A DNA stretch of 13,199 bases, from the NCBI GenBank assembly GCA_003833135.1, contig QZLH01001146.1, positions 8,627 through 21,825 on the forward strand, given 5' to 3'. A program made the position numbers and the translations under genes. Position 1 is the stretch's first letter. The number at the start of each line of letters is the position of its first letter. Under the pieces are notes generated by a model. The model saw only the letters and a list, made by a program, of their open reading frames with translations, ran no database searches and had not been told where the DNA came from. This DNA is from Oehlia diaphana. Taxonomy: Eukaryota > Glomeromycota > Glomeromycetes > Glomerales > Glomeraceae. This document shows positions 1 through 7,400 of this stretch, piece after piece.

Positions 1-497
1 TTATATTATGATTTTAAAGTTTCTATTAATCTTTCTTTATAAAAAATTAATCTAATTAAAATTACACTGAATCACATGATTTGCCCCCGCTTTAGACGAC
101 CTCCAAATCAAGTAAATTGATAATTTGTCATATGTATTTTGAATTTCCATCATTATTTCCACTTTAGTAATATTTTTTTTTCTTTTGCATATACAAGAAA
201 GTTTATTTCAAAAATAAAGTTTTCCTTCTAATTGAACTTAAAAGTAGATATAAAATACAATTTAAACAGCAAAAATATATGTAATTTTATGAGAGAAAGA
301 AGTTTTTTGAGTTTAAAAAGGCAGTTAATTAGATAGTTTTTGTGTAAAATATAAAAAACCACTTTTTATAGTAAAAAAAAAATATTTTTTATTCCTATAA
401 AACTTCTAACGAAACTTTTTTTAACCAGCAAATATTCTATTTTTAGATATAATTTAGTGAAATAAACAACTTTTATTAAGCTTAAAAAGGTGATTAT
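1..497. other. AT-rich intergenic stretch, no gene seen
   Basis: I see no reading frame of useful length, RNA gene or clear repeat here. The sequence is dominated by A and T runs. The only structured point is at the right edge, where positions 490-497 are the left copy of the target duplication of the element that follows. Whether this is the 3' flank of a gene outside the window cannot be told. Confidence 0.6.
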
Positions 498-550
498 TAA
501 GCCTGGTTTTTTGTTATTTATGAATTTAATTAAAATTTTTTAATTAGAAC

Positions 551-578
551 GCTAATAAGTCCTTTTTTATTTATTAGC
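551..578. repeat. Perfect 8-bp hairpin
   Basis: GCTAATAA at 551-558 is followed after a 12-nt T-rich loop by its exact reverse complement TTATTAGC at 571-578. It lies near the left end of element A and belongs to its hairpin-rich interior. Confidence 0.55.
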
Positions 579-585
579 AAACTGC

Positions 586-678
586 CTGATTGGTGACGGT
601 ATTTGGCGAAAATGCCAATCAGTCACCAATCAGCTACCTGATTGGTACCCGATTGGTGACTGATTGATGCCTGATTTT
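586..678. repeat. Nested inverted repeat and dispersed CTGATTGGTGAC motifs
   Basis: CTGATTGGTGAC at 586-597 is exactly inverted as GTCACCAATCAG at 622-633. Inside that loop a smaller stem, TTGGC/GCCAA, could form a second level. To the right, further copies of the TGATTGG core occur near 639 and 651, with a partial copy near 661, giving a short degenerate direct array. This is a cruciform-capable stretch inside element A. Confidence 0.65.
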
Positions 679-699
679 TCACATTTCGACCTGTGTGAT

Positions 700-870
700 T
701 TTTCAAACTATTTATAATTGAAAAGAAAAAATGTTGCGAAATGTTTTTTCAAAGTATTTATAATTGAAAAAAACATTTCGCAATATTTTTCAAACTATTT
801 ATAATTAAAAAAAAATGTTTCACAACGTTTTTTTAATTAATTTATAGAAAAAATGTTGCGAAACATTTTT
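700..870. repeat. Degenerate tandem array, period about 41-46 bp
   Basis: The block TTTCAAACTATTTATAATT recurs at 701, 747 (one or two changes) and 788. Between the copies lie variants of AATGTTGCGAAAT and its complement ATTTCGCAACATT, in alternating orientation at about 728, 769, 812 and 848, so each unit is itself nearly palindromic. It is part of the interior of element A. Confidence 0.65.
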
Positions 871-879
871 TAAAGTATC

Positions 880-1050
880 AATTCTGCAAATGTTTCACAA
901 TTCCGCAAATATTTCGTAATTTCACAAATATTCTGCAATTTCACAATTATTTCACAATTGAATTGCAGTACTTTGCAGAATTGCAGAATTGCGAAATATT
1001 TGCAGAATTGCGGATAATTGCAGATTGCGGAATTGCAGATATTTAGGTTT
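880..1050. repeat. Low-complexity inverted repeat built from TTCTGCAA / TTGCAGAA
   Basis: The left half (about 880-958) is rich in TTCTGCAA, TTCCGCAA and TTTCACAA. The right half (about 958-1050) is rich in the complements TTGCAGAA and TTGCGGAA. The centre is near CACAATTGAATTG at about 953-965. The two halves could fold back as one long imperfect stem. A minus-strand open frame across this block reads only the repeat and is not supported as a gene. Confidence 0.6.
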
Positions 1051-1131
1051 AAAAATCTGCAATGTTCTGCAATACCATAAATCACAATTATTCCGCAATT
1101 GCATATTTGCAGCACCATCCTTAGTGATTAT

Positions 1132-1567
1132 GCTAATACTTATAATTTATTAAAAGAAATTTAATATTTCTATAAATTTTAATTTATTTGGTGTAAAAAT
1201 AAAATAAAAACTATTTATTTATAAAAAATTCTTGTTGGCTATGTTAGTTGTTAAATCACAAATACATATATTGTAAATAAATAAAAATAAATAAGTAAAA
1301 AACTTTTTTTTATATCTAAATAACGTTAAAATAAAAGATATTTATGAAATATTTCAAAAAAAAAAGCAAAAGAAAAAAGGTTAGAAAAGTTTTCTTAATA
1401 TTTTATGAGTTCACTATATTAAAATAGGCTTATAATAGGCAATCTTCTTCAATCAGATTGAACTGAATAAAACAAAGTTTTTACTTTTTAAAGTTTATAA
1501 ATGTGTTCTTAAGAACTAGATGAACATGTTCATAATTGTTAAAAATAATGTTACATTGTGTAAATGC
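1132..1567. other. Intergenic stretch between elements A and B, no gene seen
   Basis: This is AT-rich DNA with A and T runs. No open frame, RNA gene or repeat is supported. The left edge follows the right duplication of element A, and the right edge abuts the left duplication of element B (1568-1575). Confidence 0.6.
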
Positions 1568-1575
1568 AGTGTTAC

Positions 1576-1819
1576 TAAGGTTGCTTGCTGAAATCTAAGG
1601 GTTTAAGCAAGATGGCGTTTTGCCAAAAAGCGAAATTCTGCTAAAACTATATTAAAGTTATATTAAAAAACTGGCAAAACTCTGGAGAAAAGCAAAACTG
1701 CCGAAACTTATTATAAATGCCAAAACTGCTGAAACTCTGCCAAAACTATAATAAATCTATAGTAAAATTTTGACAAAACTAATCGTAGGATTTTAAAGAG
1801 GTTTAGACAAGCAACCTTA
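1576..1819. mobile_element. MITE with perfect 12-bp termini and 8-bp target duplication (element B), 244 bp
   Basis: TAAGGTTGCTTG at 1576-1587 is exactly inverted as CAAGCAACCTTA at 1808-1819. The pair is flanked by a perfect direct repeat AGTGTTAC at 1568-1575 and 1820-1827. An 8-bp duplication with short inverted termini is typical of hAT-superfamily elements. P- and Merlin-type elements also make duplications of about this size, and position 2 of this duplication is G where the hAT pattern expects T, so the class is provisional. The interior carries a short array of GCCAAAACT/GCTGAAACT/GCAAAACT variants and encodes nothing. Intact termini and duplication suggest a more recent insertion than element A. 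Confidence 0.82.
1660..1790. repeat. Degenerate short array of GCCAAAACT-like units
   Basis: Within element B the motif (T)GCCAAAACT and its variants GGCAAAACT, GCAAAACTGCCGAAACT and GACAAAACT recur at irregular spacing, separated by ATA/TTA-rich spacers. It is probably internal low-complexity sequence of the element. Confidence 0.5.
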
Positions 1820-1869
1820 AGTGTTACTTATGACCTGAAAATTTCAATTTTAACCGAATTTAGGCTGGC

Positions 1870-1915
1870 ATTATGAATTTGGCCAGAATTAAGAAAAATT
1901 TGACCAGAATTATGA
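1870..1915. repeat. Short direct repeat of G(G/A)CCAGAATTA
   Basis: The words GGCCAGAATTA and GACCAGAATTA occur about 21 nt apart, both preceded by a TTT(G) stretch. No function is visible. It may be the trace of another small degenerate repeat between element B and the pseudogene. Confidence 0.35.
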
Positions 1916-2167
1916 TTTAAAGATTGCTGATTTTAACCATTTGTATTAACTTTAACCAACTTTGATGATATATATATATACTATAGACTTCAAGACTATA
2001 CTATACTAATTTATATTGTAATATAATAGTACAAAAAAACTCCCTGCTAATCTTGTAACATTTCCACTGACTGCTAATTTTACTTTCATAGATAAAGATT
2101 CTAAGTCCAAGTGAAAGAGAACTTTAGAAACTTTCAAGCATACTTCTGCTATATTATAGTGTTGTTA

Positions 2168-2320
2168 TCAGCCTGGTTCGGTTTGACTTGAAGCTAAAGT
2201 CAAGCCGCGCTGATAAAAAGTTAAGCTGAACCAAGCTGAACCAAATCGACTTGAAAACTTAAGTCAAACCAAGCCGAATCGCGCTGCGGTGGACCAATAG
2301 AGCCGATTGATGCCGCAATA
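2168..2320. repeat. Left subterminal repeat block of element C (GGTTTGACTTGA/TCAAGTCAAACC words)
   Basis: The block contains GGTTCGGTTTGACTTGAA, then its inverted relatives AAGTCAAACCAAGCCGAA, and two tandem AGCTGAACCA copies. Matching words recur in the right arm (about 2590-2764), notably ATCAGCCTGGTTTAGCCCGG and GGCTTGACTTGAA. Such dense subterminal motifs often serve as transposase binding sites; that role is inferred. Confidence 0.5.
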
Positions 2321-2337
2321 TCACATGACATTACAAA

Positions 2338-2592
2338 AAATTCCAAAAAAGGAAATTTTATTTTCCACGAAAATTAAAACTTTAAGTTACACAAATTTCC
2401 AAAAAGGAAAATTTTTATGCAGATCATTTAATTCCGGCTGGAATTAAAGGTCTATTATTCAGCAGAAATATGTATATTACACGAATTTTTCAAAAAAGGA
2501 AATTTTATTTTTACGAAAATTAAAATTTTGAGTTATACGATATTCCAAAAAAGGAAATTTATGTGTAGATCATTTAATTCCAGCTGAAATTA
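2338..2592. repeat. Two-copy tandem repeat, period about 147 bp, inside element C
   Basis: Copy 1 starts near 2338 and copy 2 near 2485. Both run through CCAAAAAAGGAAATTTTATTTT-type sequence (shorter blocks AAAAAAGGAAATTTTATTTT), then ACGAAAATTAAAA, then GATCATTTAATTCC at 2422 and 2568. The offset is 147 nt at the left marker and 146 at the right. Each copy also holds a TTTCC(A)nGGAAA hairpin and an ATTCCrGCTGrAAT near-palindrome. Divergence between the copies is visible but modest. Confidence 0.65.
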
Positions 2593-3558
2593 GGATTTAT
2601 ATCCCATCGGTCCTATCAGTTCCATCAGCCTACTGCAACTCAAGTCGAATCAAATCGTGACTTGAAATTATCAAGTCAAACCAAACTGATTCAGCTTTAA
2701 CCTAGAAGTTAAGCCGAATTGATCCCATCAGCCTGGTTTAGCCCGGTTTGGCTTGACTTGAACTTAACAACACTTGCTATATATAAAAAAATTAATCTTT
2801 GTGTATGATAATATTAGTTATTTAAATCTGAAACTTCTTAGTTATTTTCAAGATGATGCAAAAAAAAGTGCAGATGAATAAAAATATATTACTGTATTTA
2901 TATGCAATGAAGGTTCAGTACCTATAATAATGGAGAGTAAGTATGGTATTATTTTTTTGTACTTTTGAAAATAATATTATTTATGGAATATGATTTTTTT
3001 AGATTGTAATAGTTGGTTATGCATAAACAGTATAATTGAAATTGGTGCTCTTAGTAAGGAAAAATCAATGAAGTATCTAACTGAAAAGTACAAGATCAAT
3101 AAAATAAATGCAAAAAAAGATTTATAAATTTTGTTGGTGAACACATTATAAATCTGAAGGCTATGGCAAATAATTTTCTGGCCAAAATACCTTTTGAATG
3201 TAAGAATTAGTTTCTTCATTTCATCAATCAATTTATGCAATTCTATTTAGGGCTAAATGCTTAATTCTTATTTTCCTATAGATACCAAGAATAAAAGTTT
3301 AACTAAAGTTAAGTTGCAATTCAAATCAGCAAAACTCCTTCAAGATTAAAAACATCATGAAGCAGGAAAAGTGTAATAAATGCTTTGTTAAAATCTAAAG
3401 AGATCAGTACTGATATATTTACAAATTTTTTCAAGAATGCTGAAAAAGAAGTTTTAAAAGCTAATGTGTTTGCATATTATCCATCAAAAGCTACCATAAT
3501 TTTTTAGTCAAAATCAGTAGAAGCTTATATTCAAAAAAACTCCAGTATATTCACTTAG

Positions 3559-4200
3559 AAAAAAATTAGTATAGAATTAACTTTATGAAATAACTTATGT
3601 AATTAATACTTTTTATTAAATAAAAATCACATAAGTAGAAGCAAGTGAAATATAATTATGATGTTATCAAGGAGGGAAAAAGTATATGGATTTTAGGCCA
3701 TTTAATGCAAATCTCAACCATTAAGTAATTTTGTTTTGCTCTCTCACATTTACATAAAATGTTTATAACTAATTTGTTTTCTTACATGATTCTCATCCTC
3801 ACACTTTACTATACTAAATTTCTGAAATAAATTATTTCATCCATATCTACACTAATTGAAATAGTCCATTTTGGCTAAAATTCAGTTTTCTGAATTTAGG
3901 ATAATTTACAGTATAAAATCAGCCAAATGACATTTCTGAAGCTTAATTCCGAACATATGCCATTCAGAATTATTTTAGACTCATAAATTACTTTATGTAT
4001 ATCAAAAAAAAAGAAATTAGATATAAAGAATGGAAAGAGTTAAAAAAGGAAAGAAAGTAATAAAGTCACTATTCCATTTTTCACATTTTCCTTTTTAGTT
4101 AAAATTAATTAGTTAGTTTAATTAAAACTAATACCAAGCAATCAATCAATCAAGATGAATGAACTAAGTATTTTTGTATTGCTTAATATTAAAACTTAAA
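3559..4200. other. AT-rich intergenic stretch, no gene seen
   Basis: This lies between the stop of the pseudogene and the promoter of the large gene. I see no open frame or RNA gene. The recognisable structures are an imperfect inverted repeat at 3864-3931 and a short AATC run near 4139-4151. Confidence 0.6.
3864..3931. repeat. Imperfect inverted repeat
   Basis: GTCCATTTTGGCT at 3864-3876 is matched by AGCCAAATGAC at 3921-3931, whose complement is GTCATTTGGCT, so two extra bases sit in the left arm. A smaller palindromic stretch, TTCAGTTTTCTGAA, lies in the loop. It may be the core of a degenerate foldback element, but I find no convincing target duplication. Confidence 0.4.
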
Positions 4201-4224
4201 AGTCAAATTGAGGCTAAAAAGAAC

Positions 4225-4248
4225 ACGCGTCAGATAACTGCTACGCGT
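4225..4248. promoter_or_regulatory. Two MluI cell-cycle boxes (ACGCGT)
   Basis: ACGCGT occurs at 4225-4230 and 4243-4248, 18 bp apart start to start and about 245-270 bp upstream of the start codon. In a window this AT-rich, two copies so close are unlikely by chance. In yeasts this word is the target of MBF, which drives G1/S transcription. Regulation of this gene by an MBF-like factor is an inference. Confidence 0.5.
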
Positions 4249-4266
4249 CGAAATGTCTGTTTTCTG

Positions 4267-4271
4267 ATTGG
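4267..4271 (-). promoter_or_regulatory. Inverted CCAAT box
   Basis: ATTGG on the plus strand (CCAAT on the minus strand) lies about 225 bp upstream of the start codon and between the two ACGCGT boxes and the E-box. It is compatible with binding by the HAP/NF-Y complex; this is motif evidence only. Confidence 0.35.
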
Positions 4272-4285
4272 TTGTAAATGTGAAT

Positions 4286-4293
4286 TCACGTGA
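4286..4293. promoter_or_regulatory. Palindromic E-box TCACGTGA
   Basis: A perfect 8-bp palindrome with the CACGTG core lies about 200 bp upstream of the start codon, in the relatively GC-rich island between 4220 and 4320 that probably contains the core promoter. It is the classical bHLH (Cbf1/Pho4-type) site; occupancy is inferred. Confidence 0.4.
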
Positions 4294-4492
4294 TCTAGAA
4301 ATGCTTGCCGCGCAGTAGCTAAAATTTATTGCGAGCACAAAAAATCGTAAACAAAAACTATACTTCGTTTTTTAAAGCAATATTCTTTGGCTGGTAAAAG
4401 CTGTTTTTTCGGCTTCCAGTGAACAACTTTAACGGAAGAACTAACAAACCCATCTTGTACAGATATTAAACATTGATAATAAATATAAAAAA

Positions 4493-7400
4493 ATGGGTGT
4501 ACATCCATTGTTAAATTCGTCTCAATCGTTAGTAGCAAATGATACAAGTGCTACAGAAACTTCGACAGGACTTAGTTACCCGGTTGTCCTTTCGCCGGAA
4601 GAAAGCGCTAGCAATTTAAATAATACACCAGCGACAGATCAATTATCTCCGTCAGCTTCGGAAAGTGAATTGATTCCTGATTTATCTCATTCTTCACCAA
4701 TTAACAACAGTAACGGTCCGGGGTATTATTATAATGGTACTTCTAATGTCGCCGCAAGCCTGGATCATGGTACCTCTAATCATACTACAACTATAGTTAT
4801 GTCCTCACGCCCAACTGTTGATAATATGGCTGCAGATAACCGTACGTCGTTGCCGCTGGAACCGAAAACACCAGCTGAATATGCCTTGAATATTTTGTTC
4901 AGGCAATTTGCCAAAGTTGCTGAAAAGAAGTTATCTATTATAATGAATCAGAGCGTGGTATGAATTTGAATAATAAATTTCGTTAAACATTTTCAATTTT
5001 GCTAAAGCTAATATTCTTTTATCATGATTTTTATGCAGGACCACGAGCCGGATTTCGCTGTCCATTTAGGACCCGGTGTTGATCAATCTTTTGATAAGTT
5101 ATTAAATTCTTTGGGTTATATCGCGAGACATAAGCCGAAACCAGTAATTGATGCTGTTTTATATTGGAGAAGAGAAAGGCAAGATTCAAAGCAAGATATT
5201 CCGGATGCGCCATCGCATAAGCGCAACTTGTAAGTGATTCGATCAATTAATTTGTTTATTGAAATTAAGGTATACTTAGTCAATTAATTTTAACATATTA
5301 GGAGTGATACTGCATTAATAAGTCGAAATAAAGAGATTGAAAATATTCTTCTTGAACGAAAAAGGGTACAGCTTGATTAATAAGAATTTACGTTCTTGAC
5401 AAAAAAAAATTATGTTTTTTTGACCAACTTCCTTTTAATAATGATAGCAAGCCACATTATATATAGTGTCTCGCACTCTTATCGAAATAGTAAAACAAAT
5501 ACAACCAGAGACTCTTCGAGATGACGTAGGCAAACAAATGGAGGATCTTGTATTTAAGCTTATCTTAGAAACTAAACCGTAAGTTTTAGTATATTATTTA
5601 ATTAATTGTGAATTTTATTTATCAATCCTTATTTATATTCATTATTAGAGAGGAAATACAACGATCGAGGCATACATATGCTGTTTACGAATTATTTGCA
5701 GAACTTATAGGTGGATTATCAAAGATACGTTTCGTGTCTGTATCTGATAGATTTATAGCAAAGTTGGAAAGTTATATGAAACTACCTCCACATGCAATAA
5801 AAGAACATGAAACAAAAATTGAACTGTTGATTAAGGGAATGCACTATTTGCAATTGAGGGTAGATTTTTTTTTTCTTAATATTTTTTTTTTTTTTTACTC
5901 TTTTTTTTTTTTAAAAAAAAAAAAAAATCTTAATATTTGAATAGATATATCCAAGTGAGGAGTTAGAAGAAACAGCAGAATTTTTGCAGAGTTTGGCTGG
6001 ATTTTTAAAATCGGCACATGGAGTAAGAATAAAGCATGCATATGCCGACTTATTTGTTAGATTATTAATGCCGATTGCTGGGGTAAGGCGGAATTTGTTA
6101 TTAGACGTGATGCTAATTTCGTACATTGTTAATAAACTACTATTATTTTCTTAGATTGCAGAATCAGAAGTAAATGTCCCGGCCTGGGTTAAAGCCGTAG
6201 AGATGATATACCCTAAAGCATGGAAAATGACTGTCAAACCACGACATTTGCGAGTGAGTGAATAAGAGCATATTTAATATTGATATAAATTTAAATTTAT
6301 ACATTCGATATTTTTTTTTTCCTTTTTTTAATTAGGTTGCTTATCCACTATTTACTACGTTATTATGCGTCAGTCAGAGAGATTATTTTCTTGCCCGTTT
6401 AAACGAATGTTTAAGTAGTTGTTATGCAAGATTTAAGGTTATCTATTTATACATAAATATTAAGTATAAATGCTATGCATCAAATTTTAATGGATATTAT
6501 TAATATTTCATAGGACAAATCTTTGCGACAAGTGGCCATGAGTTGTGTGATTAGACTTTTGTGGACATATTTATATCGATGCTATGAAGGGACATCATCT
6601 ACATATAAGAGGCTAGAAGAGATAATCAAAGTTATTTTTCCACCAGGTCGAAGAAGCATTGTTCCTTCTGAAACTAATTTAGATTTATTTGTACAATTTG
6701 TTCAATTCATTGGAATGAAACATTATGAATTTTGCATGAAGCATCTTATTTTTGTGTTAATGAACTCGGACATTTTAACATCATCAAAAATTTCAATCGA
6801 TTACATAATGTCTGATAGGATGCGAATTGGAATTCGGTCTTTTATGTTGTTATTGTCGAACATACAATCTGCTGAATCAAAGCCAACCTTTCCTGGAAAT
6901 ACTGATTTATTATCACCAAAGAATTGTATTGGGGTGAAATTTACATCCGAAGTTCTTCCAGATGAAATTTATAATCGTGCTGGTCTAAAAGAACATTTTG
7001 ACAAATTTTGTGAGATAGCTCATAAAATTGCTGTAATATTAGACATGTATTTTGGGTTTACTCCTGTGTTGGATGATAAGCCTCAGGCTAGTCGGTCTCC
7101 TTCTTCTTTAGCCACTGTAGTAAGTGCTGTTAGTTCAGTTAGTGAAAGTGCAAGCATAACTTCTTATAACTCAATTGTTCCTTTAAAGGACAAGCCGTAT
7201 TTGAATTTATTAAAGGATTATATTGATTCACTTCCTCGATTGTTGCCAAATAGGACAGCAAATTACAAATTGGTCGAAATGTTATGTAAATATACAGTTC
7301 ATCTCGATCCAGATCTTGCTATCACATCTGCTTTAGCGTTGCGAAGAATTGCGTATCAGTGTGGGGCTGCAATAGTTGTCATGGCTTTCTCCCGCATTGT

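Larger units (their letters stand above)
498..1123. mobile_element. hAT-like MITE (element A), 626 bp, with 8-bp target duplication
   Basis: The element is bounded by a perfect 8-bp direct repeat, GTGATTAT, at 490-497 and 1124-1131. It begins TAAGCCTGG and ends CACCATCCTTA, so the inverted termini agree only in part (TAAG...GG against TAAGGATGG). The duplication fits the hAT target pattern nTnnnnAn, and the TAAG start resembles the perfect termini of the 244-bp element further right. No transposase is encoded, so it would be non-autonomous. The interior is a succession of hairpins and short inverted repeats: 551-578, 586-633, about 700-870 and about 880-1050. The longest open frame inside is repeat-derived and I do not call it a gene. 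The degenerate termini suggest an old copy; the superfamily assignment is an inference. Confidence 0.6.
2158..2774. mobile_element. Non-autonomous DNA element (element C), 617 bp, inserted in the pseudogene
   Basis: AGTGTTGTTA at 2158-2167 is exactly inverted as TAACAACACT at 2765-2774. The flanks repeat: TGCTATATTAT ends at 2157 and TGCTATATAT begins at 2775, identical over 8 nt and over 10 if one T is allowed to be missing. The flanking pseudogene reading resumes across the insertion (SAI on the left, AIYKK then a frameshift into LIFVYDN on the right), which independently supports the boundaries. Subterminal blocks on both sides carry ATCAGCCTGGTT and GGTTTGACTTGA-type words in direct and inverted orientation. 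The middle is a 147-bp tandem duplication. No protein is encoded. The superfamily is uncertain: the duplication could be 8 bp (hAT-like) or 10-11 bp (Mutator-like). Confidence 0.72.
2040..3558 (+). pseudogene. Decayed P-loop (AAA+/STAND-like) ATPase gene, split by element C
   Basis: This is a broken coding remnant. The readable pieces are 2040-2157, then (after the 2158-2774 insertion) 2775-2936, 3003-3199 and 3282-3558. The second piece has LIFVYDN (from 2792), which fits a Walker B strand, and TVFICNEGS (from 2891), which fits sensor 1. Later pieces read IIEIGALSKEKSMKYLTEKY and NVFAYYPSK. Two relic introns keep GTAAG donors and TAG acceptors (2937-3002 and 3200-3281), and splicing them preserves frame. 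Lesions are stops at 2112, 2879, 3347 and 3505, and frame changes near 2786-2792, 3122 and 3369. The N-terminal Walker A part is absent. From memory it resembles a P-loop ATPase family abundant in Rhizophagus; that family match is an inference. The open frame on the opposite strand here is only a shadow. Confidence 0.68.

Noticed and set aside
870..1118. 82-aa open frame on the minus strand
   Set aside because: It is a direct translation of the TTGCAGAA/TTGCGGAA repeat (ICNCG, FCKVLQF-like residues recur) inside element A. There is no domain and no coding bias beyond the repeat.
551..1138. Element A bounded instead by a GCTAATA direct repeat (551-557 and 1132-1138)
   Set aside because: The sequences next to this pair have no inverted similarity. 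The GTGATTAT pair is one base longer, perfect, and adjoins TAAG...CTTA termini.
1970..1980. TA dinucleotide microsatellite
   Set aside because: It has only about five repeats in a very AT-rich context, so it is not informative.
2977..3240. 87-aa open frame on the minus strand
   Set aside because: It lies antisense to the pseudogene, including its relic introns. The plus strand carries the family-like reading, so this is a shadow.
4326..4547. 73-aa open frame on the minus strand over the 5' leader
   Set aside because: It overlaps the start of the large gene and its promoter region. It shows no recognisable protein features, and a divergent overlapping gene is not needed to explain the sequence.
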